50,213 bases of DNA from Dysgonamonadaceae bacterium (lineage in GTDB: Bacteria > Bacteroidota > Bacteroidia > Bacteroidales > Azobacteroidaceae): the NCBI GenBank assembly GCA_031275735.1, contig JAISOJ010000023.1:1-50213 (forward strand). The letters run 5' to 3'. Made by a program: the position numbers and the translations under genes. Below are positions 9,361 through 16,565 of the stretch, in pieces (positions within the stretch are counted from its first letter, which is position 1; each line of letters begins with the position of its first letter). The notes under the pieces were generated by a model. It saw nothing but the letters and a program-made list of their open reading frames with translations, made no database searches and was not told the DNA's origin.

Positions 9361-9456
9361 ACGTAAATGAGTTATGAATTATGAGTTATAAGTGCATTGT
9401 CGTCGTTGGATTGAAAGGCAAGCTACCCTCGTCTGCTTGTTCACTTGTCTACTCGT
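9361..9456. repeat. Spacer with dispersed GTTTAC/ACTTGT repeats
   Basis: The spacer between the GNAT-like gene and parE holds degenerate copies of two motifs also present in front of the BtuG-like gene: a TTATGAATTATGAG-type tandem at about 9370-9389, and a TGTTCACTTGTCTACTCG-type tandem at about 9438-9457. The second motif matches the 24-bp array at 16389-16521 and the leader at 20580-20612. No promoter or terminator is obvious. Confidence 0.5.
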
Positions 9457-10587
9457 TTACTTTAACAACTTAATAAACGCCCGGCGGGTTCTGACATGTT
9501 TCGTGTCAAAATCGAGCCATTGCGATTGTACTTTTGTGTTCAATTCTAATTCAGGGTTACTTTCCGCATAAGTGAAACCGATTTTATTAAAAATAGGTAT
9601 CAAATCATAGAAAAGCGCCGCATTGATTCCTTTATTTTGGTATTCGGGAAGTATCCCTATGATATATAAATCGACTACTTCGCCTTTCCCGCGCAGGGTT
9701 TTCAGCAAGTAAAACCATCCGAAAGGGAGTAATTTGCCTCCGGCTTTGCGTAAGGCTTTCGAGAGGCTGGGCAACGTAATTCCCACTCCCACCACAGCGT
9801 CGTCTTCTTCCCTTACTATCAAGGTAATCATTTCCAAACGCAACATGGGGATGTACATTTTGACGTAATAATCAATTTGGCTGGGCGATAATTCCGAATA
9901 TCCGTAAAGCGGTTTATAGGCTTCGTTCCACAAAAGAAATATTTTTTTTGCATAAGGCCAAATATCTTTTGTTTTTTTGAATTTTTGGATTCTCAATCCG
10001 TATTTTTCCATGACAATTTCGGCGATTCGCCGGTGCTTTTCCGGAATTTTTTCCGGAATTTGGATGTGAAATTCTTTCCAATCCTGGTCCTTTACATAGC
10101 CTAGTTTAGCTAAGTGTTCCTTATAGTACGGGAAATTGTAAGTAGTAGCCATCGTTCCCATCCGGTCGAATCCCCAGATGAGCAAACCTTCGTGGTCGAG
10201 GTCGGTGAAACCTAGGGGTCCTTGTATGCCATTCATTCCTTTTTCGAGCGCCCATTTTTCGACAGCATCAAACAAGGCTTTCGAAACCTCTTCGTCGTCG
10301 ATGAAATCGAGAAAACTGAAACGAGCGTATTGCTGCTTCCAAATTTCGTTGGCGCGGTGATTGATAATTCCCCCGATTCGTCCGACTATTTTATTGTCTT
10401 TATATGCTAAGTAATAAACCGATTCGCAAAATTCGAAAGCAGGATTTTTTTTTCGATCCAGAGTCATCATTTCATCTACGGTAAGCGTCGGAACATGGTA
10501 AGGATTACCTTTGTACAAAAGGATGTTGAAAGCGGCAAATTTCTTGAGTGAAGCTTTGTCTGTTACTTCCTTAATTGCTATGGACAT
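9457..10587 (-). CDS. GNAT-like acyltransferase of unknown substrate
   Basis: This 376-residue cytoplasmic protein belongs to a family common in Bacteroidetes and annotated as uncharacterised N-acetyltransferase. The N-terminal half (KFAAFNILLYKGNPYHVPTL, then GPLGFTDLDHEGLLIWGFD) is the most conserved part of the family. The C-terminal half (about 245-345) has a GNAT fold with an acetyl-CoA loop reading LPEYQNKGINAALF. There is no signal peptide. The substrate is unknown. It precedes parE with a repeat-containing spacer, so cotranscription is possible but not certain. Confidence 0.75.
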   Translation of the reverse strand: MSIAIKEVTDKASLKKFAAFNILLYKGNPYHVPTLTVDEMMTLDRKKNPAFEFCESVYYLAYKDNKIVGRIGGIINHRANEIWKQQYARFSFLDFIDDEEVSKALFDAVEKWALEKGMNGIQGPLGFTDLDHEGLLIWGFDRMGTMATTYNFPYYKEHLAKLGYVKDQDWKEFHIQIPEKIPEKHRRIAEIVMEKYGLRIQKFKKTKDIWPYAKKIFLLWNEAYKPLYGYSELSPSQIDYYVKMYIPMLRLEMITLIVREEDDAVVGVGITLPSLSKALRKAGGKLLPFGWFYLLKTLRGKGEVVDLYIIGILPEYQNKGINAALFYDLIPIFNKIGFTYAESNPELELNTKVQSQWLDFDTKHVRTRRAFIKLLK

Positions 10588-10699
10588 TTTTTTGTATTAA
10601 TTGTTTCAAATGCGCAAATGTACACTCTTTTTTGTAATTCTGCAAAAAAGCTCGTCGGATTTTCGGGTCAAGTTGATCTTCTCTAATCATCCAAGCCAT
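10571..10699 (-). CDS. Possible 42-residue protein or gene remnant
   Basis: A short frame starts 11 bases after the exonuclease stop and reads MAWMIREDQLDPKIRRAF and on to KQLIQKNVHSN, ending just inside the start of the GNAT-like gene. The opening resembles, from memory, the first residues of some Bacteroidetes UvrD-like helicases, so it may be a truncated helicase start; this is a weak resemblance. It could also be an intact small gene. It would be cotranscribed with the exonuclease. Confidence 0.35.
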   Translation of the reverse strand: MAWMIREDQLDPKIRRAFLQNYKKECTFAHLKQLIQKNVHSN

Positions 10700-10709
10700 A
10701 ATAAAAAAA

Positions 10710-11279
10710 TTAAAGTTTACCAATTCGTCTCAGTTCCCAAAAACATCTTGCTGTAGCGTGAATATCTGCTGCTGCATTATGTGCTTCTTCAAAATCAGTT
10801 CCGAATAACTTATAATGAAGTTCAGCGAGTTTTGGCCACTTGTAGCCATAAGGCCCATTAATTGCACAGAAATTTGTTGTTTTTTCCATTGTGCATATTT
10901 TGTTTTTAGCAGATAGTATGTTTGGTATACCAATTCGGATAAATTCTGCACCAACAATCTTTTCGTCAAATTTCATGTTGTGAGCAACTAAATAGTCTGC
11001 TTGCTGCACAAAATGATTAAAGGACTGAAGGACTGACGATAGTGGCTCTCCTTCTTTATCAGCCTTTTCGGTAGTAATGCCATGAACCTGTGATGCGACC
11101 GTTGGAATAGAAAATCCAACGGGTTTAACGATGTGGTTCCCTGACGAAATTAGCTGCCCGGAATTATCATACATCAAGTACGCTAATTGTACTAATCTGG
11201 GCCAATTACTCAAGTCTGATACGGGTGCATTCCAATTTTTCGGAAGTCCAGTAGTCTCAGTGTCAAAAAATAGGTACAT
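10710..11279 (-). CDS. DnaQ-like 3'-5' exonuclease (DEDDh)
   Basis: This 189-residue single-domain exonuclease carries the complete DEDDh set: Asp6 and Glu8 in FDTETTG, Asp105 in AHNMKFDEK, His167 and Asp172 in AHNAAADIHAT. Relatives include the epsilon proofreading subunit and stand-alone RNase T-like or DnaQ-like nucleases. No polymerase or other domain is fused. A TATCTTTG -7 box lies 44 bases upstream of the start. It may be cotranscribed with the 42-residue frame downstream. The substrate (DNA or RNA) cannot be told from sequence. Confidence 0.9.
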   Translation of the reverse strand: MYLFFDTETTGLPKNWNAPVSDLSNWPRLVQLAYLMYDNSGQLISSGNHIVKPVGFSIPTVASQVHGITTEKADKEGEPLSSVLQSFNHFVQQADYLVAHNMKFDEKIVGAEFIRIGIPNILSAKNKICTMEKTTNFCAINGPYGYKWPKLAELHYKLFGTDFEEAHNAAADIHATARCFWELRRIGKL

Positions 11280-11323
11280 AATTCAAATATTTAAAAGTTT
11301 ATATTTTTTAATTGAATCGATGA

Positions 11324-11331
11324 CAAAGATA
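11324..11331 (-). promoter_or_regulatory. -7 box (TATCTTTG) of the exonuclease gene
   Basis: The minus strand reads TATCTTTG, an exact TAnnTTTG match, 44 bases upstream of the exonuclease ATG. The -33 TTG is not evident. The remaining bases from 11332 to 11564 hold no recognisable gene or RNA. Confidence 0.5.
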
Positions 11332-11564
11332 CGGAATATTACTCTAAAAATTGACGTATTTCTTACCTGTGGCCTATTTTTTTAATCTAATTTTCAGCAA
11401 ATTGATATTGTGACGATAGGGATTGTCTTATTCCAAAACAGGTTGACAGAAATATCAGAAACCTAATATTGCCGGAGAGCAGTAAGTAGACAAGATAACG
11501 GAATTGGAATATAAAAATATTGATTGTCGAATCTTGTACATAACCATATTGGGGGACAGGCAAC

Positions 11565-11597
11565 AAAAAAGTGCGCTTGATTTTGGGCGCACTTTTC
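11565..11597 (-). terminator. Intrinsic terminator of the cobalamin operon
   Basis: AAAAGTGCGC (11567-11576) pairs with GCGCACTTTT (11587-11596) around a 10-base loop. Read on the minus strand the stem ends in a T run. It lies 21 bases past the stop of the last gene of the operon. The flanking A and T runs could make it bidirectional. Confidence 0.8.
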
Positions 11598-11618
11598 TCA
11601 AATATTGAATACCCTGTT

Positions 11619-13916
11619 TTACTTCACAATCTTCACTGTATTTCCGCCGATTTTCAGTACATAAATGCCCTTGGGCAGTACAGAAGTAGCGATTCGATTA
11701 TTGCCGTTTACAAGTTTTTCCGTCAGTACGGCTTTCCCCGACAAATCGAAAATCTTTGCCGTTCCGTTTTCTGTTGCATTGACAATAATATAATCGGTAA
11801 ACGGGTTGGGATAAACGCTTATCTTGTTGCTTGCAGCATCGGGAATACCGGCGCCGTTGTCAACCTCAATCCGAATATCGGGTAAAGCCCCGAAATACGC
11901 TTCGCGCACGCTGGCATTCAAATTCGGATTAACGCCGTTTTGAATCGTTATATTGCGGTGTTCGCCGTAGTAACTGCCAAAACCTTTTACCTTGATAACG
12001 CCGTATGTCAGCGTAAATTCACTTTCGGTGTAATCTGCCGGAATGGTTACTTTGTATTCCTGTGCACGGCTGGCGAAGGTATATTGCCCCGGTCCCAGAA
12101 TCAATGGGAAATTGGTGTCGAAGCCCGTATATTGAATGCCCGCGCTCATGTTGTAAATGCCCGACATTTTGTTGGACGGGTGGTAGAGCGTGTTGAACAA
12201 TACCGAAACTTCGTCGCCCGGCTGGAACGGTTCATCGGGATGCGTGGCGTTGCTCACGGTGTAAGTTACCGGTTTGGCGGTAATGACCTGATATGTCGCG
12301 CCGGTGGCCGAAACGAGTTTCACAATGTTGCGTCCGAAGCCTAACTTAACCGTATAACTGCCGTCATTGTTCACCGTTACGCTGTCCGTCGAAAAACCGA
12401 TGTACGCTGTGGCTGTTGCGCTCACAACAGGTGTTGCCGCCAACACTTGCGTTGCGCCTTCGGGTGTAAAGGTATATGGAAAACTACCCTTATCTGCCTC
12501 GAAATACAGCACATCGTGTTCCGCGTCAATGGCAACGCCGTTGGTTTTGTCCGTGCCGTCCTGCGCCCAGTAAGCGTTGAGGTTCATATTGGTTGTGATA
12601 TTCGCATCGGGCTGCGCAACAGACACGACAAACACGGCCGTATTTTCACCCCACGATGCACTGAAAAATGCACCGTCGGCCTTCACATCCGCTACACCTA
12701 CATTGGTGGTATGGCGGCAGAGCATCGCATCGTAATCGACAAGCACAATGGCAGTACCTGCGCCGACGGGACGAATCACGCCGCTATCGCTGACGGTAAT
12801 AACCGTGTTGCTCGGCTGTCCGTTTTCATCCACTACGGTGTAATGAAAATCAGGCTCAATGAAATAGTTATTCACATCGGTATCTATCGCTTGCCAGTTG
12901 CGGGTGTGAATGAGTTGGAAAGCCGTATCCGCCTGCAAAGGCAATGTCAGATAACCCTGCGCATTGATATTGATAAACATATCCGCCACATTTCTGCCGT
13001 TCAAACTGTTTACATCGTGGTCAATGTCCTTTGCATCGTGTGCCGAAAGTTGCACATCGGTAAATACCAGCAGCGTATCCGATTCTACCGCTGTGCCTGC
13101 TTTGGGTTTGAATAAGCCGACGTGAGGCGCTTTGCCTGAGCGGGTTATGCGATAGTTAAATCCGCCGGCGGCATTTTTGGGCTCAGGTAAATCGTAATAC
13201 CAGATGCGGCTCGTGTCGGTTTCGGCAATATGCACTTCCGGCTTGGGAGTAAACGGAACATAGTGCTTGGTCAGGTAATTGCCCGCCACGGTTATTGTCT
13301 GGTCTTTATCGCCTACAAATACCGTTGCGTCTTTGGGGACGTTGAACTGGAAGTTGTGGGCGGGGATGGCTGGCACAGCATAATCTGTGAAACAGAAATC
13401 CCATACCTCAAAACCAGCGTAATATTGATCTGGGGTGGCATCAGTTATTTCGGTTAGTACTAACTGTACTTCACCTGGAATATTGAGATTGTCATACAAT
13501 GCCTGAAACGGTGTATAATCCCCTATGCTGGAATCGTAAGTTATCGTATCGCTCCATATTGTTGTTTCCCCACGTTTTAATTCTATCTTTAATAAACAAT
13601 TTACAATTTCGGTAGTTTGAAAACCTGCCCCGTCCCATTGAAAAGACAACGATTTGCAGCCATTGGGAAAAACAGGCGATTTGAGAATTCCCGTTGCATA
13701 CTTAATATTAACATAGCGCACGCCATCATAGTCGTAGGGTTGAACATTTATGCCTTCCCAACCATTTTGACTTGTAGCATTATCTAAAAACCAACTGTCA
13801 TCTGTTGGCATTGTTATTAAATCGTCCGTAGTGTCGCATTGTGCATTTATGCTTATGCTACATAACAAAAGAGCAACAAAAAATAATAAGGACTTAAAAA
13901 TTTTATTTGCTTTCAT
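11619..13916 (-). CDS. T9SS-exported multidomain protein of the cobalamin operon
   Basis: This 765-residue protein has a signal peptide (residues 1-25, ending INAQ) and a clear T9SS type A sorting domain in the last 70 residues (ISVYPNPFTDYIIV ... GIYVLKIGGNTVKIVK). Residues 27-180 form a beta-rich domain with paired cysteines; the middle holds Ig-like segments (TVVDENGQPSNTVITVSDSG; TYTFTPEGATQVLAATPVVS). No enzyme motif is seen. It begins two bases after the stop of the DUF4465 gene and is followed by a terminator, so it is the last gene of a riboswitch-controlled B12 operon. I infer a surface or secreted accessory role in cobamide capture, but nothing in the sequence proves ligand binding. 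Confidence 0.8.
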   Translation of the reverse strand: MKANKIFKSLLFFVALLLCSISINAQCDTTDDLITMPTDDSWFLDNATSQNGWEGINVQPYDYDGVRYVNIKYATGILKSPVFPNGCKSLSFQWDGAGFQTTEIVNCLLKIELKRGETTIWSDTITYDSSIGDYTPFQALYDNLNIPGEVQLVLTEITDATPDQYYAGFEVWDFCFTDYAVPAIPAHNFQFNVPKDATVFVGDKDQTITVAGNYLTKHYVPFTPKPEVHIAETDTSRIWYYDLPEPKNAAGGFNYRITRSGKAPHVGLFKPKAGTAVESDTLLVFTDVQLSAHDAKDIDHDVNSLNGRNVADMFININAQGYLTLPLQADTAFQLIHTRNWQAIDTDVNNYFIEPDFHYTVVDENGQPSNTVITVSDSGVIRPVGAGTAIVLVDYDAMLCRHTTNVGVADVKADGAFFSASWGENTAVFVVSVAQPDANITTNMNLNAYWAQDGTDKTNGVAIDAEHDVLYFEADKGSFPYTFTPEGATQVLAATPVVSATATAYIGFSTDSVTVNNDGSYTVKLGFGRNIVKLVSATGATYQVITAKPVTYTVSNATHPDEPFQPGDEVSVLFNTLYHPSNKMSGIYNMSAGIQYTGFDTNFPLILGPGQYTFASRAQEYKVTIPADYTESEFTLTYGVIKVKGFGSYYGEHRNITIQNGVNPNLNASVREAYFGALPDIRIEVDNGAGIPDAASNKISVYPNPFTDYIIVNATENGTAKIFDLSGKAVLTEKLVNGNNRIATSVLPKGIYVLKIGGNTVKIVK

Positions 13917-13918
13917 AT

Positions 13919-15082
13919 CTATTTTTCTTCTTTGTTAACTTTTGTTATAGAAATGACCTTGTTTCCATGCTTTAAACTATAATTTCCTTCGGGCAATTCA
14001 GATAAATTTATTTTTTCGCCTGCCTTTACGGTTGTATGAAAAACTTCCTTACCATTAGTAAATATAATAACTTCGCCGCCGGCATAAGATTCTACAGGAA
14101 AATAGTCTGTAATTTGTACGGATTTATTGGCTGTTGCTATTATTTGTTGATTAGGTTCAGACGACGACACTCTGCCTGTTTTTGTTACTTTTACTTTATC
14201 TAAACAAAAATATACGGCAGTATTTGGTCCGTAATCCACACCATCAATAACGAGATTATCCGTAGATTTCATTGTAAAATAAACGGATTTTAGATTATTC
14301 CATCCTTTACGAGCGAAAGACCAATATTGCCAGTTTGGTGATTGTGAAACATTATTTGGCGCACTTGTACTATATTGTTCTAATGTTAAAGAATCTACCA
14401 ATTCACTTCCAGCATTTGGTACACCGTGAATATACAATCTGAAATAGTCGCCAATAGAATCTAATGGGCGTGCAAATCCATCACCGTGTATATTTCCGTA
14501 ATAAGGCCAGGGGTGATTGCAAATGTACATTTCTGTAAGATTAAACAACGAATCGCCGTTCAGTTTTATCTGCAATGAGCGATTGTTCGGGTCTATTCCG
14601 TCAGAGAAATAATCCCAATAAGCAATCAGGTAAGGTGCGCCTTTTACTACTGTTGGCGGAGTAGTTAATCCGTCGCCTGCCATTACACCCCATTGGTTAG
14701 GCACCCAGTTTACGCTTCCGACGTGTCCTGTGGTATCCGGTTTGCCATAGTCGCGAGTGTCGCCATTGGAGCCGGAGGTAAAACCGCCCCAGTAACTGTC
14801 CTGCGACTGTCCTGAATTGTGAGAGAGTTTAAAACTGCCGATACCGAAGCCGGTAGTGTTAAAATAGGTTTGATTCCAATAACCGCCACCTATATTCGTA
14901 GCGGGGTTAGAGGTATAATTCCCTGTAATGGAATCCGTCCAGTTCAGGCAAGTTCCGCTGCCAATGCAGGTGACATCGCTTGCGTTCAATACCCGCACAT
15001 TGCTTTGGGCATTGAGGTTATTGACTAGCAGCCCCAGCATTACTGTTAGGCAAGCCGTTTTTAAAAGGTCATTTTTTGTCAT
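13919..15082 (-). CDS. DUF4465-family exported protein
   Basis: This 387-residue protein starts with a signal peptide ending NLNAQS. Residues 60-310 match the DUF4465 pattern (SYWGGFTSGSNGD, APYLIAYWDYFSDG, MYICNHPWPYYGNIHGDGFARPL, SVYFTMKSTD), a fold repeatedly found in Bacteroidetes B12-uptake loci. The C-terminal 75 residues resemble a sorting-type module (SVQITDYFPVESYAGGEVIIFTN ... LPEGNYSLKHGNKVISITKVN), possibly a divergent T9SS domain. It lies between the BtuG-like lipoprotein and the T9SS protein. A cobamide-binding or handling accessory role is inferred from the operon. Possible relation to the BtuH accessory proteins is unproven. Confidence 0.8.
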   Translation of the reverse strand: MTKNDLLKTACLTVMLGLLVNNLNAQSNVRVLNASDVTCIGSGTCLNWTDSITGNYTSNPATNIGGGYWNQTYFNTTGFGIGSFKLSHNSGQSQDSYWGGFTSGSNGDTRDYGKPDTTGHVGSVNWVPNQWGVMAGDGLTTPPTVVKGAPYLIAYWDYFSDGIDPNNRSLQIKLNGDSLFNLTEMYICNHPWPYYGNIHGDGFARPLDSIGDYFRLYIHGVPNAGSELVDSLTLEQYSTSAPNNVSQSPNWQYWSFARKGWNNLKSVYFTMKSTDNLVIDGVDYGPNTAVYFCLDKVKVTKTGRVSSSEPNQQIIATANKSVQITDYFPVESYAGGEVIIFTNGKEVFHTTVKAGEKINLSELPEGNYSLKHGNKVISITKVNKEEK

Positions 15083-15174
15083 AAAAAAACTTGTTGCGGA
15101 CTTGCACCGCGCCGTTCCTTTGACGGCATTTTTTGATTTTTTAAAATATTCTCTTTCATATCATTAATTACTAA

Positions 15175-16383
15175 TCATTTATAAAGCAATGCGAAATGTG
15201 CCGGAATATCGCCCGTCTGTACCACCCATTTCTTTTTACCATCTTTATCGAAACAGTACAATGCGCCCGGATAGACATAATTGGCGGCGTCGGTAACATA
15301 AATATCTTTTGTAACCGGATTTACCGCAATTCCGTAGGGCATAGACATTTTTTTGTCTTCGCCGTCGGTAATGAAATTGCGGGAAACAATCTCTTTTTTT
15401 GCCACATCAACGATGCCGAAAGCAATTGTCCAATCGTAAGCGTAATAACTCCACTGATTACCCAAAATGTAGAGCGAATCGCCATCGAGCGTAAGTTCTG
15501 CAACGGGAATATCTAACGCGCCGACATAAGTATCCGTTTGGGTATCAATCCAAAACAGCCGCGAAGGAACATCGAAGTAATCGCCGCGCGAAGTAACCCA
15601 AAGGTTGCCGTGCCTGTCCGCCCGCAAATGGTGCAGGTTGATTTCCACAGGAATGCGTTTTATTTCGGTAAATGTGTTTATGTCAATGACCGACACGGTG
15701 TTTTCGTAGTTCGGCACCATATATCCGCCGCTGTTGGCGACATAGATTTTCTCGCCGGCAATTTCCAATTCATCGGGTTGAAAACCGACCAAACAACGTG
15801 CTACCACTCGCAAAGTTGCCGTATCCACTTTGGCAACATAGCCGATTTGCTCGTAGTCGGGATCGATTTCCACCGGTCCCGCGTAGGAAGTTACATAAGC
15901 GTAGCCGTCCTTAAAGTGAATGTAGCGGCAGTTGGGAATGTTTATTTGCCCAATGCGCTTAGCGGTGAATTTGTCCATTACCTCGATTTTGTTCGAGCAA
16001 TTGATTACAGCGTAAAGCCGCCCGCCGTAGATTTGCAGGTCGTTGCCTACATCGCCCAGCTCTTTGGGTACGGAAGGGTTGGCAGTCGCAAAAATGTTGC
16101 GGTGATACTCGCCGGTTGTCAAATCCATGTAGTCGAGCGTAGATTTGTTGCTGCCCATATTTGCCTCGTTGAGGAGGTAAAAACCGATTAGCTCCGGCTG
16201 CGTTACTAATGTATCGGGAGGTTCGACAGGTTCGACAGGCTCAGGAGGCTCAACAGGCTCAACAGGCGTTACAACTTCGGGGATAATTTCCTCATCTTCG
16301 CGGCAACTTGCGAACGCAAGAACACAAAGACACAAAAACAAAATCCTCGTAATTCGTAATTCGTAATTTCTAATTGATTTCAT
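15175..16383 (-). CDS. BtuG-like surface lipoprotein (YncE/DUF5074 beta-propeller)
   Basis: The protein of about 402 residues starts with a lipoprotein signal; the lipobox is AFASC with Cys27, followed by an acidic REDEE stretch like a Bacteroidetes lipoprotein export signal, so it is probably surface-exposed. A Pro-Val-Glu repeat linker follows, then a seven-bladed YncE-like propeller (YVTSYAGPVEI, IYVANSGG, NTVSVIDINTF, HLRADRHGNLWVTSRGD, IYVTDAANYVYPGALYCFD). In Bacteroides such proteins (BtuG) bind cobamides with very high affinity and form a complex with BtuB. The frame stays open upstream to 16569, where it overlaps the btuB stop, but that start would bury the signal peptide behind 62 repeat-encoded residues, so I place the start at 16383. 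Confidence 0.85.
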   Translation of the reverse strand: MKSIRNYELRITRILFLCLCVLAFASCREDEEIIPEVVTPVEPVEPPEPVEPVEPPDTLVTQPELIGFYLLNEANMGSNKSTLDYMDLTTGEYHRNIFATANPSVPKELGDVGNDLQIYGGRLYAVINCSNKIEVMDKFTAKRIGQINIPNCRYIHFKDGYAYVTSYAGPVEIDPDYEQIGYVAKVDTATLRVVARCLVGFQPDELEIAGEKIYVANSGGYMVPNYENTVSVIDINTFTEIKRIPVEINLHHLRADRHGNLWVTSRGDYFDVPSRLFWIDTQTDTYVGALDIPVAELTLDGDSLYILGNQWSYYAYDWTIAFGIVDVAKKEIVSRNFITDGEDKKMSMPYGIAVNPVTKDIYVTDAANYVYPGALYCFDKDGKKKWVVQTGDIPAHFALLYK

Positions 16384-16388
16384 ACGAA

Positions 16389-16521
16389 AATGAGTAAACG
16401 AGTAAACAAGTTGACGAGTAAACAAGTAAACAAGTTGACGAGTAAACAAGTAAACAAGTTGACGAGTAAACAAGTAAACGAGTTGACGAGTAAACAAGCA
16501 AACGAGTTGACGAGTAAACGA
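16389..16521 (-). repeat. 24-bp tandem array between btuB and the BtuG-like gene
   Basis: Units beginning GACGAGTAAACAAG recur at 16413, 16437, 16461, 16485 and 16509 with a diverged unit at 16389, a strict 24-base period. On the minus strand this encodes eight-residue repeats (TRQLVYLF) in frame with the lipoprotein gene. The bases from 16522 to 16569 encode a leader (MKHSC...) that recurs at 20530 in another operon. There are no unique spacers, so this is not a CRISPR array. Confidence 0.9.
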
Positions 16522-16565
16522 ATACTCATTTTTATGCTCTTGAGTGTGTGAAATACATGAATGTT

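Noticed and set aside
11332-11564. tRNA or small RNA in the gap before the cobalamin operon terminator
   Set aside because: No cloverleaf, anticodon arm or other conserved RNA pattern could be found.
12447-13115. Plus-strand frame of 222 codons opposite the T9SS protein gene
   Set aside because: It is antisense to a protein with clear domains; the composition is that of a shadow frame.
16389-16521. Possible CRISPR array
   Set aside because: The 24-base units are directly tandem with no unique spacers, and no cas genes are near.
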